12,579 nucleotides of DNA, from the NCBI GenBank assembly GCA_019400425.1, contig JAFREE010000320.1, forward strand, positions 1 through 12,579, given 5' to 3'. Position 1 is the first letter of the stretch. The number at the start of each line of letters is the position of its first letter. The notes beneath the pieces were generated by a model. The model worked only from the letters and a program-made list of their open reading frames with translations. It was not told the origin of the DNA and did not search any database. Origin of the DNA: Hymenochaete sp. R1. Its lineage: Eukaryota > Basidiomycota > Agaricomycetes > Hymenochaetales > Hymenochaetaceae. Position numbers and translations under genes: made by a program. Of the stretch, positions 7,412-12,579 are shown piece by piece.

Positions 7412-8055
7412 ATGGACCAGGGTCGACATTTTGTAACACCCGGTGCCAGTGTCCCGCCCACGAGCGGCATTGGGGTGAAGAGGGAACGAGAAGGAGGGTC
7501 TTGGCCCGAGCCAAGTCGCGAAGTCAGTCCTTCTGTGGCAAAATGGCAGAACACTGGTGCTGAGCTATCTGGTATGCCTACTTCAATGTCTGCTGGGTTT
7601 GCGCCTCCTGGGCCTTGGGGACATAGTTCGAGTTCAGAGGCTGGCTGGTACTCCGTTCCTAATTTGACGAAGAAGTTTCATGGTCGACGTGTGCCTGCTA
7701 TCGCCATCACTTAAGAAGGTACGGCACACCGCACTCGTGGATACATCTGCTTTGTTCCAGGATGTGGGAAGTGTTTCGTAAAAGGGGAGCATCTCGAACA
7801 TAATCTTCGCAGCATTCACACAAACGAGAAGCGGTGTGAGTGTTCATCCAGATCCAGCACATCTTCACCCTATCCGATGTTTTCGGGTTTGCACCTTCGA
7901 CTGACGTTGTCTGTATTTTGTATCTGTTTCTAGCGCGTAAATGTCCCTTCCCACACCGCGGCAAGGACTTCAGCAAGCACAATAATCTGTGCCAGCACAT
8001 GCAGGTCCACAGAAATTACTCTGCACTACGCGATGGCGGCATCCTGTCGATGTAA
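7412..8055 (+). pseudogene. C2H2 zinc-finger transcription factor copy, broken
   Basis: This is a basidiomycete two-finger C2H2 protein. In order: a Ser/Pro-rich region (KREREGGSWPEPSREVSP), the linker VPNLTKKFHGRRVPAIAIT (ends 7711), finger 1 (CFVPGCGKCFVKGEHLEHN, from 7748), the link HTNEKR, then finger 2 (KCPFPHRGKDFSKHNNLCQH, from 7939). An intron at 7836-7933 (GTGAGT...TTTCTAG, CTGAC branch) joins them in phase 1, and TAA at 8053-8055 ends the frame. Lesions: an in-frame TAA at 7712-7714 between linker and finger 1, with the same frame continuing; in finger 1 the third zinc ligand, normally His, is Asn (7802-7804), although the preceding residue is His; in finger 2 the second Cys is Arg (7957-7959, CGC for TGC). 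The start is uncertain: the frame is open from 7199, and ATG 7412 is a cautious choice. Stop readthrough is the only way to a full protein. Confidence 0.72.
7836..7933 (+). other. Intron between the two zinc fingers
   Basis: A 98-base GT-AG intron with GTGAGT donor, a CTGAC branch sequence about 30 bases before the end, and a pyrimidine-rich TTTCTAG acceptor. Removing it gives the codon TCG and restores the HTNEKR-S-RKCPF link typical between adjacent fingers. The signals are intact even though the coding parts are damaged. Confidence 0.75.
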
Positions 8056-8131
8056 CCGACCTGCCCATCTTCTCGTCCGACAGCAGACAAAGTGATTGCA
8101 CCGTTACAAATTTGCGTCATGTCAGCGGTCC

Positions 8132-8738
8132 ATGTCAAGCCTAAAGCTCTCGACTGCATCGATCATCGTGTTCGCGCTCGGATTAAGCATCTATATCTTT
8201 CCGTTGAGGAAATTGAACAAACGCAGGAAGTCATTAAGCATACACTATTTTATCGATTTTTGCTGTTGCAGAATTTGCCAACGTCTTGGGACAACTCAAT
8301 TCCCAATTTAACACGGAAGCGCTATCGAAGTTCCAGACTTTCGACTTTACTTCGGCAGGCTTTTCTGATGCCTCTGTGCCAATCCAACAATTTACGAACA
8401 TCGTTTCCGACGAAACCACGCACACGACTGTTCTTGAGCAAACGATCCAGAGCCTTGGTGACTCGGCCATCACGGGATGCTCGTTCGATTTTTCGTTTGT
8501 GCTTACCGATGTTTCTACGCTGGCCGCCGTCGCTCGTTTAGTTGAGAATGTCGGTGTTGGGGCATTTCTCGGCGCTGCTCATTTGGTGACGGACCCAGTC
8601 CTGCTCACTGCTGCAGCGAGTATCCTGCCCGTCGAAGCCCGTCACCAAACAATGCTCAATGTACTCAACGGCGAAACAGCCATTCCCGCGGCTTTCGACA
8701 TCCCATTAATATATATGATCTATAAAAAAAACGAATGA
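8132..8738 (+). pseudogene. Rds1-type ferritin-like domain protein, degenerate copy
   Basis: The core exon 8272-8738 reads FANVLGQLNSQFNTEALSKF, a helix with SDETTHTTVLEQTI, SFVLTDVSTLAAVARLVENV, GVGAFLGAAHLVTD and AAASILPVEARHQTMLN. This is the fungal secreted ferritin-like family (PF13668-type, stress proteins related to Rds1). The acceptor TTGTTGCAG ends at 8271. Upstream, ATG 8132 starts a convincing signal peptide (MSSLKLSTASIIVFALGLSI). No GT donor between them has the phase 1 that the core needs: the candidates at 8203 and 8230 both give phase 2. The first-helix motif, usually L-E-H-L-E, is L-G-Q-L-N, so a Glu/His metal-ligand pair is lost, while DETTH and EARHQ remain. The C-terminus stops after FDIPL, well short of the usual length, at a TGA inside the GAAT repeat. 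A short functional variant is possible but less likely. Confidence 0.68.
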
Positions 8739-8752
8739 ATGAATGAATGAAT
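8733..8752. repeat. (GAAT)5 tetranucleotide repeat
   Basis: Five GAAT units are read directly after an A8 run (8724-8731). The first unit boundary supplies the TGA (8736-8738) that ends the ferritin-like frame. The A-run plus tetranucleotide repeat is typical of a slippage-prone site and may mark where the original 3' end was lost. Confidence 0.85.
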
Positions 8753-8871
8753 TATGGTAGGACATCACAGAAACATCTAACACATGGTCGTATGATGTCA
8801 TTTTAAGTGCGCAGTGGGTGGTGATGCTATATGTTTGAGGGCTTAACGAAGACAGACGATATTACGATATC

Positions 8872-8887
8872 ATTGATATATATCAAT
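8872..8887. repeat. 16-base perfect palindrome ATTGATATATATCAAT
   Basis: The sequence equals its own reverse complement over 16 bases. A related ATATTGATAATATCAAT-like pattern continues through about 8895. It may be a cruciform-forming or protein-binding site; no partner gene is evident. Confidence 0.6.
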
Positions 8888-8924
8888 ATTATCAATTTAT
8901 CATCCTGTCGTTCCCGACATTCTG

Positions 8925-8945
8925 TACGTTACTAGTAGTAACGTA
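8925..8945. repeat. 21-base inverted repeat, 10-base arms
   Basis: Arms TACGTTACTA (8925-8934) and TAGTAACGTA (8936-8945) are exact reverse complements around a single G. The near-zero spacer favours a dimeric protein site over an RNA hairpin. It is only 37 bases after the 16-base palindrome. Confidence 0.65.
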
Positions 8946-9402
8946 ATTTGCGCGTTCTTATGCATAAAAGTAGATTTCCCTCCCCACAGGGCTATGGCCC
9001 ATGGCGTTCTATCCTTGGGTAAGGGGCTGCACAGCGACTACGTATCTGCGCTGCGTCGCTCGGCCCTAGAGTCGACGGTGTCCTTTGTCTGTAGGGTTCC
9101 AGAACCCGATAACGTACGTGCCGCTGCTGTTGTTGAATTGAGCTAAGCAAAACCAAAACCCACTCAGTGCTCGCGCTTTTGTCACTGAGTGATCATTGAT
9201 GAGGAAATTCTCCGGGTTGTCTTGGCTCAGCCTCATTTGTTTATTCTTTATGATCATCGTGTTACTATCTATCTTCATGTGTCCTTGCGTACAATATTGC
9301 AAAGCCGATCTCGACGTATGCACCAGTACTCATTCAAGGGAAGCCATACATTTGTATACTGTTCCCCTGAGCGTGACCCTTGGTTGGTAATCTAACCAAC
9401 AT

Positions 9403-11762
9403 CTACACAAAGCAGCCTGTTCCTTTAAAACGAGGCTGAGATGAATATCAGCTTTCGTTCCAAGAAAGTCGGGAAAAAGAGCAAGCTCCAAGCCACGTAC
9501 CAGAAACGGAAGGTCGACCTTGGATGCGCGATTCAATTTCCTCTTTTCGTGTTGATGCAAACCTTGATAGAATGCTCGGTCGTACCAATTGCGAGGCAGT
9601 TTCTTGACAGGCAGACTCTTCTCATTCACACTATGGGGATCGAAACGACGCTCGAGTGCTTTGTTTCCCCTTGCATCATAGAGCGCAGAGTCGGATACAG
9701 TCAAACGGTAAGATTCAACTGCGTCCATGAGCAACGATATGTCGTTCGATAGCCACCATAGCTTTCGCCTGCGTAGGACTTTCGGAGCAAATTTGGATCG
9801 CAGGTTCTCATCCGTATCGGTTTCGTCATCACTCATCCCACTCACACCAAGTTCAACAATCACATTGTCGATAGCTCTGCGCAATCCTTCGTCGAGAGGT
9901 AAATACTTCAAAATTGCACGTCGTCTTTCGTATGTCTAAAAACAAGAATCACAATTCGCCTCAGCATGCGCCTATCAGTCCTCGAAAAAATCACGCACCC
10001 CTTTTCTGCGCGACCTCCTTCTAGCTACTGCTTTCTCCATAGTCGGGTTCATAGTTAGCTCCTTGTTCTGTATAGAGGCTACTGTATAGACGTTTTGAAG
10101 GCCCCAATGACGCCGAACAATCTTCTCCTGATTCTTGAGCGTTTTCTTGACCCGGTCTTCCAACATGGCCAATGTGTTATTACCGAATCCATCCTCTTTC
10201 GCGAGTGCTCGGACGTGCTTCATCCTAACTGGCGGAAGCTCTTCCTTTTCTAAACACTCGCGTAACTCCTCAGCCAAGACTGAGATCACTGCTGCATTCC
10301 ATGCAGCGCTCTCAAAGGTCCAGTCAAGCCGCAAGTCGCCACGGAGGGGTTCTATGTCCTCCTGCGCAAAAAGTTCGATCTCGTATGCTGAGGCTGAAGA
10401 CGGTATGTATGACTTGCTTGAATCAGGGCACATGCCGTGACGCTTTAGAAAGTCTCGAACACAGAACTGGCATACAACCACCCAATCCTTAGCAATCAAG
10501 CTTTCAAATGCATAGTTAAGAACTCACATAAAATGCATTCCTTATTGGATCCCTTTGCTTGGGGATCTTGGGGGCCTTCGAGCTATCTTTGTGGGAGTTG
10601 GCTGGCACAGGAGCGTCATTGAATTCTTCACAGTCAGACTCCCCACTCTCGTCATTGCCATCATCGACATTCATTCGTGCTGAGTTTTCTTTCGAATCGT
10701 CATTAGGGTAAGAAGCGCGTCCATCTGCTCCCAACGCGACGTTCCGCATAGCCTCGGACATTCGTGCGATTTGCTCGGCGTTCTTCTCGAGAGTGGCCGC
10801 ATTTTTGTTTGCAACCTCCTCGGCTCTCCCCAGAGCACACCGAAGTTCGTGCATGGCAAGCTCGAGTAAGTCTACCTGCTGAGTGACACTGACAGTGTGG
10901 GCGTCGGCCACCGATCTCCCGTGTTCAGTGCTCTAAAGGGTGTAATGAATCACTTAAGCGAGTTCCACCGGTAAAAGATGCAGCAATCAACCCACAGATT
11001 CGGAATGCTCAGCGACAGTAGCATTCCCTGCACTCCGTGTATCACGTAGGAGATCGTAAGTAGTCATCCTCATGGGCAAAACGTCCGTCTTCATGGATGA
11101 TTCCTTTTGAGCCAATCAGGGAGAAGAGGAAAGAAAGAAAATAGGAAACTCATACATGTTCCAGCTCTGCCGTTGGCAGAATGTTTTCGGGTGTCCCTGT
11201 CGAAGAACCCCAAAGCTCTCCCAACAAATTTGAATCCTGCCTGATAACGGAAGGTCCCACATCGAGAGCCTACGGAAGAGAGTCCTAGTAAGCAAGGGAT
11301 TTTCTTTGAAAGATGTGAAAATTGGGAGATTAATCTCGCCGTACCTCTACACCATGTCCGGTTTTCTGGGAATTCCTTGAACCCCCTACAGATGAATGAT
11401 CACATGCTCCAGACGACTTCCATGCATTATGAAAGAAATGGAATTCGGAAGAGAGTGATGGCAATCGAGCCTATGATGATCAGGATCATATTACGATTGG
11501 AAACAAAACGACCCATCATCGTCAGTATGCGTATGCCTCCAGGATGACCTTCTTATAGAAAGGAAGGTGCTTACAACGGTGGGCGCGGCGTTCGGTACCG
11601 AAACGACCGCGTATTCGGAGTCAGAGTTACCACCTCCTTCATATTCATTTGTCTGCACGTAAAATCAGATCGTCACGGGTAGCATTTCAGCGAAAGAAGC
11701 AAGCTACTCACCGTCTCATCAAACCAGCCTTCACCATCCTTGTAGAGGAGTCTGCGGCTCAT
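9403..11762 (-). CDS. Uncharacterised coiled-coil/acidic protein, nine exons
   Basis: Exons by splice signals (minus strand, high to low): 11762-11712, 11652-11575, 11470-11345, 11269-11156, 11103-10996, 10932-10528, 10466-9999, 9935-9501 and 9435-9403 (TAG). The product is about 605 residues. The start MSRRLLYKDGEGWFDET has A at -3. Exon 6 holds a predicted coiled coil (LLELAMHELRCALGRAEEV, then NKNAATLEKNAEQIARMSEA) followed by an acidic, Ser-rich stretch. Exon 7 is Lys/Arg/Glu-rich, with WTFESAAWNAAVISVLAEEL. Exon 8 carries GVSGMSDDETDTDE, VLRRRKLWWLSNDISLLMDA and LPRNWYDRAF. The acidic SDDE motif and LP-N-YD motif recall a multi-copy family of hypothetical Agaricomycete proteins known to me only by pattern; no function can be assigned. 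Uncertain points: exon 7 may start at 10487 (40-base intron), and if the last intron (9436-9500) is retained the frame runs to 9330. A 32-residue upstream frame lies at 11925-11827. Confidence 0.8.
9436..9500 (-). other. Last intron of the minus-strand gene
   Basis: The donor is GTACGT at 9500; a GCTGAT branch lies close before the CTCAG acceptor ending at 9436. The 65-base length agrees with the other introns of the gene, and both sides are phase 0. Splicing gives the short tail PRFKGTGCFV; retention adds a longer tail ending CMASLE at 9330. The signals favour splicing. Confidence 0.6.
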
Positions 11763-12579
11763 CTTTTGCCTTTCCAAAACCGCCTCATAGCTCGAGTTTT
11801 AAAGTCGACGGTCAATCAGCGCCAATTCATTGTTGGAAGAGGAGAGACAGAGCTGCTGAATCTTCTGCACATGCGGATGAACTTGAGTAACATGACTGGG
11901 GGCTCTCAACTTTATTGTTGTTCATCGCCGTCGCCGGCCACCGAAAGCGGAATTGTTGTAATCGGTAATGGATGCTGGCGTGCCGAACGGCTGACTCGAG
12001 AATGGTGTGTTGTGTGCGTTTTGCTATCAACCCATTTCGACAACGTCGTACGGGCCCGAGCATAATAGCATACCGAAACAGGAGCATGACATGACCATGC
12101 AACATGGGAGTAGAACTGTCACTCTTTCGACGAAGGAAGCATAATATACTGCTTACCTTCTGTTCAAATTTACCTTCCCTCATTGTTGTTGTAAATATCT
12201 CAAATCATCAATGATTCATCATTTGATCATGACTTTGCAAGACTGCCTTGCATTAGAGGCCGGCTATTGATGTGTCCATTCATTGTCGGAAGACAAAGCT
12301 GAACCTCTACTGCTAGTGAGCCGGACAGAACCTTGACGAAACATGACTACCTGTGGGAATAGATTCAGAAAGGTGATTATCACACTGACATGTCCGTTGT
12401 TACCGCAACATGCAACTTGAATTGCAGAGCGTGTTGTAAAAGCAGCCCTGCATCCATTCCGCGTTGCTGTCGCGTCTCGGCCGCCCATCCCCATCCCATC
12501 GTCGTTCGCTTTGACAATGTGCACAGGAAAGAAAGGAAACCTTGATGCGGTATTATGTTTCGGTACACAAAAGAGAGGC
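11763..12579. other. Upstream region of the minus-strand gene, no gene recognised
   Basis: Frames on both strands (for example minus 11827-12183 and 12264-12524, plus 11649-12065) lack coding character or overlap the real gene. In the frame of the start at 11762, ten further codons (including EAVLERQK) lie upstream before a TAA, so an additional first exon cannot be excluded. Nothing else is identified. Confidence 0.4.

Larger units (their letters stand above)
8739..9402. other. Intergenic region with palindromes, no gene seen
   Basis: It lies between the ferritin-like copy and the 3' end of the minus-strand gene. The minus frame 9066-9323 and plus frames 9189-9395 show no recognisable domain. 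AT-rich palindromes at 8872-8887 and 8925-8945 are listed separately; a weak stem AGCGAC/GTCGCT occurs near 9031-9058. Bases 9330-9402 would be coding only if the last intron of the minus-strand gene is retained. Confidence 0.4.

Noticed and set aside
3433..8055. RIP-type hypermutation as the cause of the pseudogenes
   Set aside because: The readable lesions include a tandem duplication, one-base indels, G-to-T and T-to-C type changes; no strong C-to-T pattern is seen.
8286..8738. A non-AUG (TTG) start at 8286 for the ferritin-like protein
   Set aside because: The homology continues upstream through FANV to the splice acceptor at 8271, so the TTG is an internal Leu codon.
9066..9323. Minus-strand frame ending in SSGTYVIGFWNPTDKGHRRL
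   Set aside because: It looks protein-like for about 30 residues, but no family is recognised and no splice-linked partner was found.
4476..11337. A 14-base sequence GCGAGATTAATCTC present twice in opposite orientation (4474-4487 and 11326-11339)
   Set aside because: A match of this length in 12.5 kb on either strand is not far from chance, and one copy lies within an intron; no element borders were found.
11827..12183. 118-residue minus-strand frame upstream of the nine-exon gene
   Set aside because: The composition is not coding-like and it does not join exon 1 with a good donor/acceptor pair; at most it contains an upstream ORF.
1..12579. CRISPR array, tRNA, rRNA, or complete transposon
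   Set aside because: No spaced direct repeats, cloverleaf, rRNA sequence, transposase/reverse-transcriptase motif or long terminal repeats were seen.

Overview
The window looks like nuclear DNA from a filamentous basidiomycete, most likely an Agaricomycete. The support is short GT-AG introns (about 46-104 bases) with CTRAY-like branch sites, small exons, and families typical of these fungi: an ECL1/2/3-type zinc-binding protein, a paired C2H2 zinc-finger protein with the GRRVP linker, an Rds1-type ferritin-like protein, a P4 flippase, and a multi-exon coiled-coil protein ending in an acidic SDDE motif. All identifications come from reading the sequence; no database search was possible.

Layout. 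1-541: no gene; a (GAG)16 microsatellite lies just before the first coding block. 542-2489 (+): an unrecognised ten-exon nuclear-type gene whose splice phases agree from end to end, but whose second exon carries two stops in the required frame. 2490-3400: mostly gene-free, with a frameshifted gene remnant on the minus strand (2766-3037). 3433-4341 (-): a clear but heavily broken P4-ATPase (aminophospholipid flippase) pseudogene, with a possible further piece at 4726-4950. 5047-6393 (-): a long, GC-rich, intronless reading frame of the ECL1/2/3 type. 6394-7411: an intergenic region holding palindromic sites, including a 12-base TATCACGTGATA box. 7412-8055 (+): a C2H2 zinc-finger gene copy with an in-frame stop and a lost zinc ligand in each finger. 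8132-8738 (+): a ferritin-like gene copy that cannot be spliced to its signal peptide in frame and is cut short at a GAAT repeat. 8739-9402: gene-free, with two strong palindromes. 9403-11762 (-): a nine-exon, apparently intact uncharacterised gene in which every exon is a multiple of three. 11763-12579: upstream sequence with nothing recognised.

The genes do not form a pathway and there is no operon-like structure. The most striking overall property is decay: three recognisable gene copies and one unrecognised fragment are broken, while the ECL-type frame and the 9403-11762 gene remain open. This looks like a gene-remnant-rich, fast-evolving stretch rather than a new system. I see no complete mobile element, CRISPR array, tRNA or rRNA.
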